This document shows, piece after piece, positions 43,516 through 52,233 of a DNA stretch of 64,000 nucleotides (the first letter of the stretch is position 1; the number at the start of each line of letters is the position of its first letter). Below the pieces are notes generated by a model. It was not told the origin of the DNA and ran no database searches. It worked only from the letters and a program-made list of their open reading frames with translations. Position numbers and translations under genes: made by a program. The DNA comes from Ramlibacter henchirensis (GTDB taxonomy: Bacteria; Pseudomonadota; Gammaproteobacteria; Burkholderiales; Burkholderiaceae_C): assembly GCF_004682015.1 (NCBI RefSeq), contig NZ_SMLM01000001.1, positions 496,001-560,000 of the forward strand, written 5' to 3'.

Positions 43516-44898
43516 ATGACTCTTGCATGTGTGGCTCGTGACGCAAGTCGGTCCCTCATCCCGATGCTGCGGCTAGCAAGTTCTGCAATCCTGGTGCTCG
43601 CGCTGCTCTCCGGAGCCGCCATCGGCCAGGTGCTCCGCTCGACGACAACGTGGGGCGGCACGGGGTCCGACATCGCCCACGGCGTGGCCGTTGCCGGCGA
43701 CGGCAGCTCGTACGTCGTCGGCCTGTCCGACAGCTTCACGGTCGATGAGTTCAACCAGAACCGCGCGGCCATCTCGCTCGTCAAGTTTGCTGCCGACGGA
43801 TCGCTCGCGTGGCAGCGGCTCTGGACCGGGACCACGTTCCATGGCGGGCTGACCGGACTGGGCGGACCTGCGGTGGCGCTCAGTCCCGGGCAGGATGCGG
43901 TGTATGTGTCCGGCCTGACGTCCACCAACGGCAACGATGCCGTCCTGTTGAAGTTCGCCACGGACGGCACGCTCCTGTGGCAGAGGACGTGGGGAGGCAG
44001 CTCGGCCGAGGAGGCCAACGGCGTCGCGACGGATTCGGAGGGTTCGGTTTACGTCGCAGGGACGACGACCAGCTTCGGCCCAAGTTCCGCCGGCGTCTTC
44101 GTCCTGAAGTTCAGCGCGGCCGGAACGCTCGTCTGGCAGAAGATCTATGACGGAGCTTCCGGTTTCGCCGTGGGCGTCGCACCGGACGGCAACGTGTACG
44201 CGGCAGGAAGCAAGTCGCGTGACCCGTTCGGCGGCAACTTCGACATGCTGGTGCTGAAGATGACGAGCGCCGGCGCACTCCTCTGGGACGTCACGTATTC
44301 AGCCGGCGTGCAGGCGGATCCGCGCGGCGGAATGACGGTCGCCTCCGACGGAAGCCCCATCATCGCGGGCGCCGTGCAGGCTGAAAAAGGCGGCATCGTG
44401 GGGATCGCTGCACTGGTGGTCAAGCTCGCGGCGAACAACGGCGCGCTGGTGTTCGATGGCGAGTGGGGCGGCCGGGAGGGCAGCGAGGCCCTCGGCGTCG
44501 CGGTTGGGGCGAATGGATCCGTCTACGTCGCCGGTCAGGTGAGCCAGGGAGACCGCACCGAGGGCGCGTTCGTGTTCAGCGTCGACACCCGTGGGCGGGG
44601 CATCAGCGCCGCGACGTGGGGAGGAACGGAATTCGAAAGCGGCCACGGCGTGGGCCTCCAGGCGGACGGAACGGTGGTGCTTGCGGCCACGACGAGCGCT
44701 GGACCGCCTTATTCACTTCTCGAAGCGTCGAGAAGGGTCTCGGCCGTCAGGGGCGATGTCGCCGCTGCCGGCGGCGCCCTCGCCGACCCGGCGGGCGCTG
44801 TGGCCGATCCAAATGCGACCGTGATCACCCCAAATGGCAGCACCACGTTCGCCGGTGGTTTCGATACGGCGCTCGTGAGGTTCACGCCGCAGCCATGA
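43516..44898 (+). CDS. Secreted SBBP-type beta-propeller repeat protein
   Basis: 460-residue protein. A signal sequence (about 17-37, SSAILVLALLSGAAIGQ) is followed by at least six propeller blades, each with a variant of VKFAADGSLAWQRLWTG, then GVA-D--GSVYVAG: for example KFATDGTLLWQRTWGG, KFSAAGTLVWQKIYDG, KMTSAGALLWDVTYSA. This is the SBBP (seven-bladed beta-propeller-like) repeat pattern. It is likely an extracellular or periplasmic binding platform rather than an enzyme. AAGGAGG precedes the ATG with ideal spacing. The 40 C-terminal residues are Ala/Gly-rich with one further blade fragment. It is preceded by a structured leader. Confidence 0.85.
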   Translation: MTLACVARDASRSLIPMLRLASSAILVLALLSGAAIGQVLRSTTTWGGTGSDIAHGVAVAGDGSSYVVGLSDSFTVDEFNQNRAAISLVKFAADGSLAWQRLWTGTTFHGGLTGLGGPAVALSPGQDAVYVSGLTSTNGNDAVLLKFATDGTLLWQRTWGGSSAEEANGVATDSEGSVYVAGTTTSFGPSSAGVFVLKFSAAGTLVWQKIYDGASGFAVGVAPDGNVYAAGSKSRDPFGGNFDMLVLKMTSAGALLWDVTYSAGVQADPRGGMTVASDGSPIIAGAVQAEKGGIVGIAALVVKLAANNGALVFDGEWGGREGSEALGVAVGANGSVYVAGQVSQGDRTEGAFVFSVDTRGRGISAATWGGTEFESGHGVGLQADGTVVLAATTSAGPPYSLLEASRRVSAVRGDVAAAGGALADPAGAVADPNATVITPNGSTTFAGGFDTALVRFTPQP

Positions 44899-44939
44899 CT
44901 GACTGAATCGAATCGCGGGGCCAGCGTGCCTGGGGCCGC

Positions 44940-45041
44940 TCAGAGGACGATCGGAAGGCCGGCGCAGATCGCGAACAGCTGGGCGCCGTTCAGCACCATG
45001 CCCACGACATGCAGCCGGCGGAACTGGCGGATCGTGAGCAT
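44940..45041 (-). CDS. Possible small hydrophobic protein (33 aa)
   Basis: Short frame MLTIRQFRRLHVVGMVLNG then AQLFAICAGLPIVL and stop. The 16-residue hydrophobic C-terminal half could be one membrane helix, and the pattern of His-x-x-Met-x-Asn-x-x-Gln resembles the tail of larger membrane proteins. There is no strong ribosome binding site. It may be a genuine small protein or the remnant of a decayed gene. Confidence 0.3.
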   Translation of the reverse strand: MLTIRQFRRLHVVGMVLNGAQLFAICAGLPIVL

Positions 45042-45250
45042 GGGAGGCTGTCGAGGTCCTGCCGCGGCCTGTGAACGAGCGCTGCCTGGACGGGCCGGCG
45101 TATTTTGACTCGCGCGCCAGTGAGCTTTGTCCCGAAAGTTAGAACAGCCGCGTCACATCGGGCTCGGCCTGTTTTCCTACAGCGGCTGTGCCAGCCCGGC
45201 ACTTACCGTGTCGCCCGGCCACTTCCGCGCCGCAGGAACACCCGCCTCCC

Positions 45251-47680
45251 ATGCCCAAGTCCACCCAGACACCTCCCAAGCCACCCAAGCGGCCCGCCGC
45301 CAAATCCTCCGCCCGCAACACCGACAGCGGACCCAGCCGCGTGAGCGGCGCCGCCGGCGACGCGCCCTCGCGCAAGATGGCCGAGGTGGAGGCACTGGCG
45401 GCGGCCATGCCGCACAACCCCACGAAACCCGCCGAGCACGGGTTTGCCAACGGCGTGGCTCCGCAGGCCGGCGCCACCGCCGAACCGGCATCGCGACTGC
45501 CCACCGGCAGCACGCTCTCGGAGGCGAACAGCAACGACAAGGCCGGCACCCAGGCGCCCGAAGGCGTGAACGCCACCATCGCGCCGCTGGACCGGGTGCG
45601 GGTCGATTCGTCGGGCCAGATGCTCACCACCAACCAGGGCGTGGCGGTCGGCGACAACCAGAACTCGCTGAAGTACGGCGTGCGCGGTCCCGCGCTGCTG
45701 GAAGACTTCATCCTGCGCGAGAAGATCACGCACTTCGACCACGAGCGCATTCCCGAGCGCATCGTGCACGCGCGGGGCTCCGGCGCGCACGGCTTCTTCG
45801 AGTGCTACGACGCGCTGACCGACATCACCCGCGCCGCCCCGTTCCAGGAGAAGGGCAAGGTGACGCCCGTCTTCGTGCGTTTCTCCACCGTGCAAGGCGA
45901 GCGCGGCTCGAAGGACACGGCGCGCGACGTGCGCGGCTTCGCGGTGAAGTTCTACACCGACGAAGGCAACTGGGACCTGGTGGGCAACAACATCCCGGTG
46001 TTCTTCATCCAGGACGCGATGAAGTTCCCGGACCTGGTGCACGCGGTCAAGCCCGAAGCCCACCACCAGATGCCGCAGGCGGCCAGCGCGCACGACACCT
46101 TCTGGGATTTGGTCTCCCTGATGCCCGAGTCCACCCACATGCTGATGTGGGTGATGAGCGACCGCGCCATCCCGCGCAGCTTCGCCACGATGCAGGGCTT
46201 CGGCGTGCACACCTTCCGGATGGTCAATGCGCAAGGCGAGTCGGTCTTCGTGAAGTTCCACTGGACGCCCATCGCGGGCACCCATTCGCTGGTGTGGGAC
46301 GAGGCGGTGAAGATCTCGGGCGCCGACCCCGACTACCACCGCCGCGACCTCTGGGAGCGCATCGAAGCCGGCGCCTACCCGGAGTACGAACTGGGCCTGC
46401 AGGTCTTCACCGAGGAGCAGGCCGAGCAGTTCAGCTTTGACATCCTGGACGCCACCAAGATCATCCCGGAAGAGCTGGTGCCGCTGCGCCCCGTGGGCCG
46501 GATGGTGCTCAATCGCAACCCGGACAACTTCTTCGCCGAGACGGAGCAGGTGGCCTTCTGCGCCGCGCACGTGGTTCCCGGCATCGATTTCTCCAACGAC
46601 CCCTTGCTGGCCGGGCGCATCCACTCGTACGTGGACACGCAGATCTCGCGGCTGGGCGGTCCCAACTTCCACGAGATCCCGATCAACGCGCCGATCGCCC
46701 CGGTGCACAACAACCAGCGCGACGGCCTGCACCGCCAGGCCATCCACCGCGGGCGGGTGAACTACGAGCCCAACTCGCTGGCCGGAGGTTGCCCCTTCCA
46801 GGCCGGCGCCGCGCAGGGCTTCGTCTCGGTGCCGGCGCGCATCCTCGCCGACGAGGAGCAGGGAAAGGTGCGCGCCAAGCCCGAGAAATTCGCCGACCAC
46901 TACACCCAGGCGCGGCTGTTCTTCGAGAGCCAGAGTCCGGTCGAGCAGGACCACATCGCCAACGCCTTCCGCTTCGAGCTGTCGAAGGTGACGGTGCCCG
47001 CCATCCGCGAGCGCATGGTGGCCTCGCTGCGCAACGCATCGGAAAAGCTTGCCAGGAAAGTAGGCACGGGGCTGGGCATCGACCCGCTGCCCGGTCCGCT
47101 GCCGCCCGCATTGCCCAACCCGGTGCAGCCCGAGGTGTTGAAGTCGCCCGCGCTGTCGCTGCTGGCCCGTCCCGGTGACGGATCGCTCAAGGGCCGCAAG
47201 GTGGCCATCCTGGTGGCGCCCGGCGTGGAGGGCAGTTCCATCGCCGCCGCGCAGGGGGCGCTGGTTCGCCAGGGCGCCGTGGCGCGGCTGGTGGGCACCC
47301 GCATCGGCCGCATGCCCACCGCCGACGGCGACGTCCTGGACGCCGACTGTTCGCTCGAGAACGAGCCCGGCTTCCTGTTCGACGCGCTGGTGCTGCCCGA
47401 CGGCGCCGAGGGCGTGGCGGCCCTGGCGCAGGACGGCCACACGCTGGAATTCATCAAGGACCAGTTCCGGCACTGCAAGACCATCCTGACGATCGGCGCG
47501 TCGAGCGCGCTGATGATGAGGGCGGGCTTGCCGGTCAGCATGGCCAAGAGCCATTCGCTGGGCACCACGGGGCTGGTGTTCGCCGACTCGTCCGGCGTCG
47601 ACTCGGCCTTGCAGCACTTCATGGCTGCGATGTCCCGTCACCGTCACTTCGGTCGCGAGATGGACCCGCCGCTGCTGTGA
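45251..47680 (+). CDS. katE: Large-subunit catalase HPII (KatE type)
   Basis: 809-residue clade II heme catalase, converting hydrogen peroxide to oxygen and water. The N-terminal extension (1-100) is Lys/Pro/Ala-rich, as in HPII. Core: [23 protein letters not shown] carries the distal His (near 150), [38 protein letters not shown] spans the Asn-containing active site (about 195-232), and NFHEIPIN and [12 protein letters not shown] are downstream heme-pocket segments. The C-terminal class-I glutamine-amidotransferase-like flavodoxin domain (about 640-809, [14 protein letters not shown]) is typical of large catalases. The start ATG at 45251 was preferred to upstream frames. A coupled hemerythrin gene follows. 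Confidence 0.95.
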   Translation: MPKSTQTPPKPPKRPAAKSSARNTDSGPSRVSGAAGDAPSRKMAEVEALAAAMPHNPTKPAEHGFANGVAPQAGATAEPASRLPTGSTLSEANSNDKAGTQAPEGVNATIAPLDRVRVDSSGQMLTTNQGVAVGDNQNSLKYGVRGPALLEDFILREKITHFDHERIPERIVHARGSGAHGFFECYDALTDITRAAPFQEKGKVTPVFVRFSTVQGERGSKDTARDVRGFAVKFYTDEGNWDLVGNNIPVFFIQDAMKFPDLVHAVKPEAHHQMPQAASAHDTFWDLVSLMPESTHMLMWVMSDRAIPRSFATMQGFGVHTFRMVNAQGESVFVKFHWTPIAGTHSLVWDEAVKISGADPDYHRRDLWERIEAGAYPEYELGLQVFTEEQAEQFSFDILDATKIIPEELVPLRPVGRMVLNRNPDNFFAETEQVAFCAAHVVPGIDFSNDPLLAGRIHSYVDTQISRLGGPNFHEIPINAPIAPVHNNQRDGLHRQAIHRGRVNYEPNSLAGGCPFQAGAAQGFVSVPARILADEEQGKVRAKPEKFADHYTQARLFFESQSPVEQDHIANAFRFELSKVTVPAIRERMVASLRNASEKLARKVGTGLGIDPLPGPLPPALPNPVQPEVLKSPALSLLARPGDGSLKGRKVAILVAPGVEGSSIAAAQGALVRQGAVARLVGTRIGRMPTADGDVLDADCSLENEPGFLFDALVLPDGAEGVAALAQDGHTLEFIKDQFRHCKTILTIGASSALMMRAGLPVSMAKSHSLGTTGLVFADSSGVDSALQHFMAAMSRHRHFGREMDPPLL

Positions 47681-47709
47681 AGAACCTGCCTTTTTACAGA
47701 GGACCCAGA

Positions 47710-48192
47710 ATGCCCAGCCCCGCCGACCAGGACGCCTGCGAGCTCCTCGATGCCGACCACCTTGCCGTGAAGCACCTGTTCGTGGAGTACGCCCGCCTTG
47801 CCATGCTGCCCAGCGCGCCGGGAGCCGATGCCCGCCATGCGATCGCCAGCAAGATCTGCGACGAACTCACCGTGCACGCGCAGATCGAGGAAGAGATCTT
47901 CTACCCGGCGCTGCAGCGGGCCGTGCCCGACGCCTCCGACATCCTGGAGGAAGCGCGCGATGAACACCGGCAAGCCAAGGACATGATCGCGCGGCTGCGC
48001 GGCATGGAGGAAGCGGACGCCGCGATGGATGCGCTGGTGGCCGAGCTCAATTGGGCGATCGAGCACCACGTCAAGGAAGAGCGCGACGAACTCTTCCCGA
48101 AGGCCAGGTCCGCGCAAGGACTGAACCTGGAGGAAGTCGCGCGTCAGCTGCGGCAGAGGCAGGAAGCGCTGCAGGCGGAGATGGCCGCTTGA
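47710..48192 (+). CDS. Hemerythrin domain protein
   Basis: 160-residue four-helix bundle with a full di-iron ligand set: LDADHLAVKHLF (His), VHAQIEEEIFYP (His-x3-Glu), ARDEHRQAKDM (His) and EHHVKEERDELFP (His-x4/5-Asp/Glu). Hemerythrins bind oxygen or nitric oxide or store iron. The ATG at 47710 has GAGGA upstream; a GTG at 47677 would overlap the catalase stop. The 29-base gap to katE indicates co-transcription, consistent with a peroxide/oxygen stress role. The 3' end is followed by a long perfect hairpin at 48214-48246. Confidence 0.9.
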   Translation: MPSPADQDACELLDADHLAVKHLFVEYARLAMLPSAPGADARHAIASKICDELTVHAQIEEEIFYPALQRAVPDASDILEEARDEHRQAKDMIARLRGMEEADAAMDALVAELNWAIEHHVKEERDELFPKARSAQGLNLEEVARQLRQRQEALQAEMAA

Positions 48193-48213
48193 GCTACGCC
48201 TGAATCACTGAGG

Positions 48214-48246
48214 TCCGCGCGCAGAGCACATCGCTCTGCGCGCGGA
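48214..48246. terminator. 14-bp perfect hairpin between convergent genes
   Basis: TCCGCGCGCAGAGC (48214-48227), a 5-base loop ACATC, then the exact complement GCTCTGCGCGCGGA (48233-48246). It lies in the 82-base gap between the hemerythrin stop (48192) and the convergent glycine-zipper stop (48275). There is no T-tract, so it is probably a bidirectional stem that blocks read-through or stabilises 3' ends rather than a classic intrinsic terminator. Confidence 0.6.
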
Positions 48247-48274
48247 TCCCGCCGCCTATGTCATGAAGTCGGGA

Positions 48275-48775
48275 TCAACGCCCGTCCTTGTCCGAGTCGC
48301 CGGGAATGGCGCGCTCGGTGGCGTTGCTCACCCGCTCCCATGCATCGCGCGCCGCCGGGCGGGCATGCTCCCATTCCAGCGAAGAATTGCCGCGGGCACG
48401 GCCCCAGTCGCGCCCGAGCTCGGGTTCGACGTCGTCGAACGAACGGTCCGGGTTGCGGTTGTACGACTCCACGCCGGCGCGGTACGCGGGTTGGTAGTGG
48501 TCGAAGCCCACGTCCTTGCGGGCGTACGGACGGTTCGCATGGTTCTCGCGCCAGTACTTGTCCTCGGCGACGGGGTCCGCCGCCTTCTTGCCCATGAGCG
48601 CGCCCGCGGCGGCACCGACCGCGGCGCCTATCGCAGCACCTACCGGACCGGTCACACCGCCCGCGAGAGCGCCGGTCGTGGCGCCGGCGGCCACGCCACC
48701 GACGGCTGCGCCTGCCACTGCGCCTGCACCCGTGCCGGCGGCCTTCTTCTTGGTGTCGGGATTGTCCTTGTCCAT
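48275..48775 (-). CDS. Glycine-zipper domain protein
   Basis: 166 residues. After a Lys-rich start (DKDNPDTKKK) comes a hydrophobic Gly/Ala tract of about 70 residues with repeated GxxxG/AxxxG spacing (GAVAGAAVGGVAAGATTGALAG and GAAIGAAVGAAAGALMG), the glycine-zipper pattern used for membrane insertion or oligomerisation. The C-terminal part is charged and aromatic: EDKYWRENHANRPYARKD, FDHYQPAYRAGVESYNRN, RDWGRARG, typical of stress-induced DUF proteins. The start at 48775 has GGAG six bases upstream, which favours it over 48787. It lies in the stress-related cluster between two hemerythrin-type genes. Confidence 0.85.
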   Translation of the reverse strand: MDKDNPDTKKKAAGTGAGAVAGAAVGGVAAGATTGALAGGVTGPVGAAIGAAVGAAAGALMGKKAADPVAEDKYWRENHANRPYARKDVGFDHYQPAYRAGVESYNRNPDRSFDDVEPELGRDWGRARGNSSLEWEHARPAARDAWERVSNATERAIPGDSDKDGR

Positions 48776-49005
48776 GTCGATCTCCATTGAATTGCGGAAA
48801 CCGCCACGGTAGGCAATGCGGCGTGCAAGCTGGCTAGGAGCCGACGCAAAACGGGCAGTGAGGCATGCCGACGGCGGCGTCATCCGATGCAGACACAGCG
48901 GGGGCCGGATCGCGGAGCCCCAGCGCTACCTTGCGGTTCTTCCCGCCCCACGTGAATGCCGCGCAGGAGCACAATGGTCCAAGCCGTTTTGTCCAAGGAG
49001 TCGAT

Positions 49006-49530
49006 GTGCTGGCGGCCGGATCAGCCTGGCGGATTCTCGAAGCTGAGCACGTTCAATTGCGCCAGTTGCTGGCTGCGATCGACCGGGTGCTCAGCGGCGG
49101 CGACGCGTGGAAGCACGGCGGTCCGCAGTTGAACCTGCTCCGGCACAGGATCCGGGCCTTCCAGGACTTCGAGGTCGGGACGCACCGGCCCAAAGGCGTG
49201 GTCCTTCTGGGCTCCGTGCGTGGCCGGTCGGCGGAGGCCGATCAGCTTCTCGATGTGCTCGACCATGAGAGCCAGCTGTGCGAGCAACTCCTGGCCCAGG
49301 TGCTCGAGCTGCTCGACAAGATCGAGCAGGGCGGTGGTGGCGAAGCGGGCGAGGTCGCATCGCTCTTGAACCAACACCGCGAACTGATGCTGGGGCAGCT
49401 GGACCGGGAAGACACGGCCTTGCGCTCGTACACGGCGCAACTGCTCACATCGGATGAATGGTCCTCCGTGGCTTCGTCGATCTCTCGCGAGGTCCAGAAG
49501 GCGCGGCGCCGGACACCGGCCAAGGACTAG
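49006..49530 (+). CDS. Hemerythrin-like protein with incomplete metal-ligand set
   Basis: 174-residue four-helix bundle of the YtfE-like hemerythrin group: WRILEAEHVQLRQLLAAID (His), RIRAFQDFEVGTHRPKG (only one His; the usual HHPKE is THRPKG), LLDVLDHESQLCEQLLAQ (His) and NQHRELMLGQLDREDTAL followed by LTSDEW. In the last helix the usual metal-binding His-x3-Glu is replaced by Met and uncharged residues. It may be a di-iron-lacking sensor or regulator. The start is GTG 49006, five bases after AAGGAG. Its 3' end overlaps the convergent 98-aa gene by 4 bases. Confidence 0.8.
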   Translation: MLAAGSAWRILEAEHVQLRQLLAAIDRVLSGGDAWKHGGPQLNLLRHRIRAFQDFEVGTHRPKGVVLLGSVRGRSAEADQLLDVLDHESQLCEQLLAQVLELLDKIEQGGGGEAGEVASLLNQHRELMLGQLDREDTALRSYTAQLLTSDEWSSVASSISREVQKARRRTPAKD

Positions 49531-49823
49531 GCGCGACGCGAGAACGCCGCCCTTTCCTCCGCGCGGCGCAGCAGCGAGCTCGGCAGCTGAACACGGACGA
49601 AGCGGCGTCCGGACCGGATGCCGCTGAAGACTCCGTTTCCGATCTCCTCCAGGGATTCGCCGATGCCCAGCAGCTTGACGAACCTGCGCAACGGGATGAC
49701 CTGGAAGGCTGGTTCGTCTTCGTCGGGGCTGCCCGCCCAGTACTCGACCGCGGGCAACTCCTTGCCCGACTCGTCGACGACAGTGAAGTACAGCCTCCCG
49801 GGAGGTCCAACCTCATCAACCAT
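49527..49823 (-). CDS. Small conserved-looking hypothetical protein
   Basis: 98 residues, no signal peptide or membrane segment. The sequence alternates beta-type segments (RLYFTVVDESGKELPAVEYW, VKLLGIGESLEEIGNGVFSG, RRFVRVQLPSS) and ends basic (RRAEERAAFSRRA), which might be a compact beta-barrel. No family is recognised. GGGGATC precedes the ATG. It overlaps the hemerythrin-like gene by 4 bases on the opposite strand. Confidence 0.65.
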   Translation of the reverse strand: MVDEVGPPGRLYFTVVDESGKELPAVEYWAGSPDEDEPAFQVIPLRRFVKLLGIGESLEEIGNGVFSGIRSGRRFVRVQLPSSLLRRAEERAAFSRRA

Positions 49824-49955
49824 AGTGATCCCCTTTGCACATTATGCTGCGGCGCAGCAAAGGATCGGACTCGATGTGTAAGAACTTTTCGCGGTGCCCG
49901 CCGCCCCCGGTCGGGGCAGGGGGCTGATTCGAGAGCGCGCGCTATCCTCGAAGCA

Positions 49956-50258
49956 ATGGACGATGCCAACCAGATCTACGTGCCGCCTTCGTTCACGGCG
50001 CTGTTCACATCCCCCTCCGGCCGTCTGACGGAGCCTGTCTCGATCGTGCGCGAGCGCTACGAGCTCTGCGAAGATTTGGCGCAGCTTCTGACCGAACACG
50101 CCTGCGACATGCGGTCCAGGACCGGCAGACCCGAGGGCGAGCTGCTGCGGACGATGCAGCTGGGACTGTCCGAGGCCGGCGCCCAGGTGCGTCCCTTCGA
50201 GGCCGAGTGGGTCGTGAAACGCCTGGCGGAGCTTCTCGACTGGGAGGTCCCGACGTGA
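49956..50258 (+). CDS. Betaproteobacterial hypothetical protein (ATPase-chaperone annotated group)
   Basis: 100-residue soluble protein. The layout (NQIYVPPSFTALFTSPSGR, IVRERYELCEDLAQLLTEHA, EAEWVVKRLAELLDW) matches a family of small proteins of Burkholderiales sometimes labelled 'ATPase with chaperone activity', although no ATP-binding motif is visible. Two amphipathic helices flank a Cys-containing centre. Its stop overlaps the GTG of the cytochrome gene (GTGA), so the two are translated together, which suggests a shared function in the stress cluster. Confidence 0.75.
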   Translation: MDDANQIYVPPSFTALFTSPSGRLTEPVSIVRERYELCEDLAQLLTEHACDMRSRTGRPEGELLRTMQLGLSEAGAQVRPFEAEWVVKRLAELLDWEVPT

Positions 50259-50845
50259 TCGCCGGTCGTGCCCGGCACGCGGCTGCAGCCGCTGCGCTGT
50301 CGGGCTGCCTGCTGGTCGCGCACGGCACGGCGGCCGCCGCCGCGGCAGCCGGGGCACGGCTCGCCGCGGCGCGCTGCGCATCCTGCCACTCGTCCACCGA
50401 AACGATCCACTCCACGGTGCCGCTGCTCGAAGGGCAGCCGAAGGCGTACTTCATTTCGCAGTGGCGGGCATTCCGCGAGCGCAAACGCACGGCCCCGCTG
50501 ATGGTGAACCTCGCCGCGGAGTTGAGCGAGAAGGATGTCAACGACCTCGCCGAACACTATGCGGCGCTGGTGCCCCCTCCCGCCGCGCAGTCGTCCGGCA
50601 ACGAGGCCGGACGCGCATTGGCCGATCGCTTGCGATGTGCCGGCTGCCACGGTCCGGCGTTGCAGGGGACGAACGCCGGCGCGGCACGGCTCGCCGGTCA
50701 GAAGGCGCGCTACACCGCCTGGGCGTTGCAGATGATGCGCAGCGGCACGCGGCCGCACGGAACCGCCTCGAAGGATCCGCTCCTGGCCGACCTCGGCAAC
50801 GAGGAGATCGAGTCGCTCGCCGCGCACTTCGCTTCGCTGCGCTGA
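50255..50845 (+). CDS. Diheme cytochrome c
   Basis: 196 residues. Signal peptide to about residue 30 (RHAAAAAALSGCLLVAHGTAAA). Two CxxCH heme sites: CASCH near 40 and CAGCH near 130, each followed by a helical cytochrome c4-like half with a candidate Met ligand. Diheme c4-type proteins shuttle electrons in the periplasm, often to terminal oxidases. The GTG start overlaps the preceding TGA and has GGGAGG eight bases upstream. It closes the two-gene unit with the 100-residue hypothetical. Confidence 0.88.
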   Translation: MIAGRARHAAAAAALSGCLLVAHGTAAAAAAAGARLAAARCASCHSSTETIHSTVPLLEGQPKAYFISQWRAFRERKRTAPLMVNLAAELSEKDVNDLAEHYAALVPPPAAQSSGNEAGRALADRLRCAGCHGPALQGTNAGAARLAGQKARYTAWALQMMRSGTRPHGTASKDPLLADLGNEEIESLAAHFASLR

Positions 50846-50881
50846 CCGCGGGACCGCAAGCCCGGCGGGGCGAAGCTGAGC

Positions 50882-50909
50882 TTGTATTTATGTCATGCCG
50901 TGATATACA
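50882..50909 (+). promoter_or_regulatory. Sigma-70-like promoter
   Basis: TTGTAT at 50882-50887 and TATACA at 50904-50909, spaced by 16, in an A/T-rich patch that stands out from the GC-rich surroundings. It would give a leader of about 90 bases to the CBS-BON gene start at 51008. Confidence 0.5.
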
Positions 50910-51007
50910 TGCGGCGGGCGACGAACACGAGGCGGCTGCAGACGGCCGGTGGTCCGGCCGCAGCGACGACGCTCTGGAACCGCCGATCCCAACGAAAAGG
51001 ATCCGCA

Positions 51008-51706
51008 ATGCTCGCAAGAGACATCATGAGTTCCCCGGCGATCACGGTCGGCCTCGCCTCATCGGTAGCGGAGGTGGCCGCGACCCTGCGTGACCACCGC
51101 ATCGGCGGCGTGCCGGTCCTCGACTGCCGGAAGAAACTCGTGGGGATGGTCACTGAAGCCGACCTGGTCCACAGGTACGAGATCGGCACCGACCGGGAGC
51201 GCGAGCTCCGCCCCTGGTGGCGCCGCTTCCAGGGGAGAGACACAGTCGCCCGCAGGTACGTCAAGTCCCATGGGCGAGCCGTCCGGCACGTGATGACGTC
51301 GCCGGTGCGATGTGCAGAACAGGATGCATCCCTGGGCGACGTCGCCAGCCTGCTGGATGCGCACCGCATCGGCAGAGTGCCCATCCTCGCGGGTGACGAA
51401 GTCATCGGAATCGTCACCCGCGCCGATCTCGTGAAGGCGCTCGCTCGCCAGCCGGCGCCCGGCTCCCTCCAGGAGCTGGACGACGACACGATCCGTCGGC
51501 GCCTCGTCCAGGAGCTGTCCGCGCAAAAGTGGTGGAACGGAAGCTGGCAGAACGTCTATGTCTGCGGCGGCTGGGTGATCTTCAAGGGCGTCGTCGAGAG
51601 CGATGCGTACCGCCTCGCGAGCCGCGTCGCGGCCGAGAACATGCCGGGCGTGAGAGGCGTCCAGGACGACCGCGTGCTGGGCGTGGATGCCTATGCGATG
51701 GTCTGA
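51008..51706 (+). CDS. Tandem CBS-domain protein with C-terminal BON domain
   Basis: 232 residues. Two CBS domains form an adenosine-nucleotide-binding Bateman module: about 1-60 (LARDIMSSPAITVGLASSVAEVAATL, GGVPVLD) and about 95-150 (VRHVMTSPVRCAEQDASLGDVASLL, GRVPILAGDEVIGIVTRADLVKALA), with an insert WWRRFQGRDTVARRYVKSHG between. The C-terminus (about 170-232) is a BON domain, YVCGGWVIFKGVVESDAYR, a lipid/phospholipid-binding fold. Such CBS-BON proteins are common stress or energy-status sensors. AAAGGA precedes the ATG; a good promoter lies at 50882-50909. Confidence 0.9.
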   Translation: MLARDIMSSPAITVGLASSVAEVAATLRDHRIGGVPVLDCRKKLVGMVTEADLVHRYEIGTDRERELRPWWRRFQGRDTVARRYVKSHGRAVRHVMTSPVRCAEQDASLGDVASLLDAHRIGRVPILAGDEVIGIVTRADLVKALARQPAPGSLQELDDDTIRRRLVQELSAQKWWNGSWQNVYVCGGWVIFKGVVESDAYRLASRVAAENMPGVRGVQDDRVLGVDAYAMV

Positions 51707-51792
51707 ACGCTGGAGCGCTGTTCCATGATGCCGAAGTCGCAGAAGCACGTTGCTGGAAAGCTTTCCCGCCCGCGGGGCCAGGAGCACAACGC

Positions 51793-52215
51793 ATGAACTC
51801 CACCGGATGTGCGGATCTGGACACGGCGAACCTTGGCGCGATGATCCTGGATGAGATGCTCGATGCCGTCATCCTGGCCGACCCCGACGGCGTCATACGC
51901 CTGTGGAACCGCGGCGCCGAGGTGATCTTCGGATATTCGTCTGCCGAAGCGATCGGTGCGCCCCTGGACATGATCGTTCCGCAGCGGCTGAAGCTGGCGC
52001 ACTCGATCGGCTTTCGCAACGCGGTACGAAGCGGTCACCTGAAAACCCATGGCGAAGTCATGACGACGCGAGCCAACCACAAGTACGGTTGCCGGCTCTA
52101 CGTGGACTTCTCGTTCGGACTCCTCAAGGACGAAGGCGGCGCATTGCTCGGAGTCTTCGCCGTCGGACGCGACGTGACGGTGAGGCACATGGAGCAGATT
52201 GCCATGGCGAATTGA
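51793..52215 (+). CDS. Stand-alone PAS domain protein
   Basis: 140 residues consisting almost entirely of one PAS domain: LDEMLDAVILADPDGVIRLWNRGAEVIFGYSSAEAIG, PLDMIVPQR, and LYVDFSFGLLKDEGGALLGVFAVGRDVTVRH. There is no kinase, GGDEF or HTH output domain, so it would have to act by protein contact, possibly with a distant sensor kinase. A conserved HH/R-K pattern of heme-binding PAS (FixL) is not seen. GGAG lies eight bases before the ATG. It is 86 bases downstream of the CBS-BON gene and may be co-transcribed. Confidence 0.85.
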   Translation: MNSTGCADLDTANLGAMILDEMLDAVILADPDGVIRLWNRGAEVIFGYSSAEAIGAPLDMIVPQRLKLAHSIGFRNAVRSGHLKTHGEVMTTRANHKYGCRLYVDFSFGLLKDEGGALLGVFAVGRDVTVRHMEQIAMAN

Positions 52216-52233
52216 TCGCCTGGGGATCGGCTC

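Noticed and set aside
45203..47647. 814-codon minus-strand frame opposite katE
   Set aside because: Mirror of the strongly biased katE codons; His/Arg/Val-rich with no domain.
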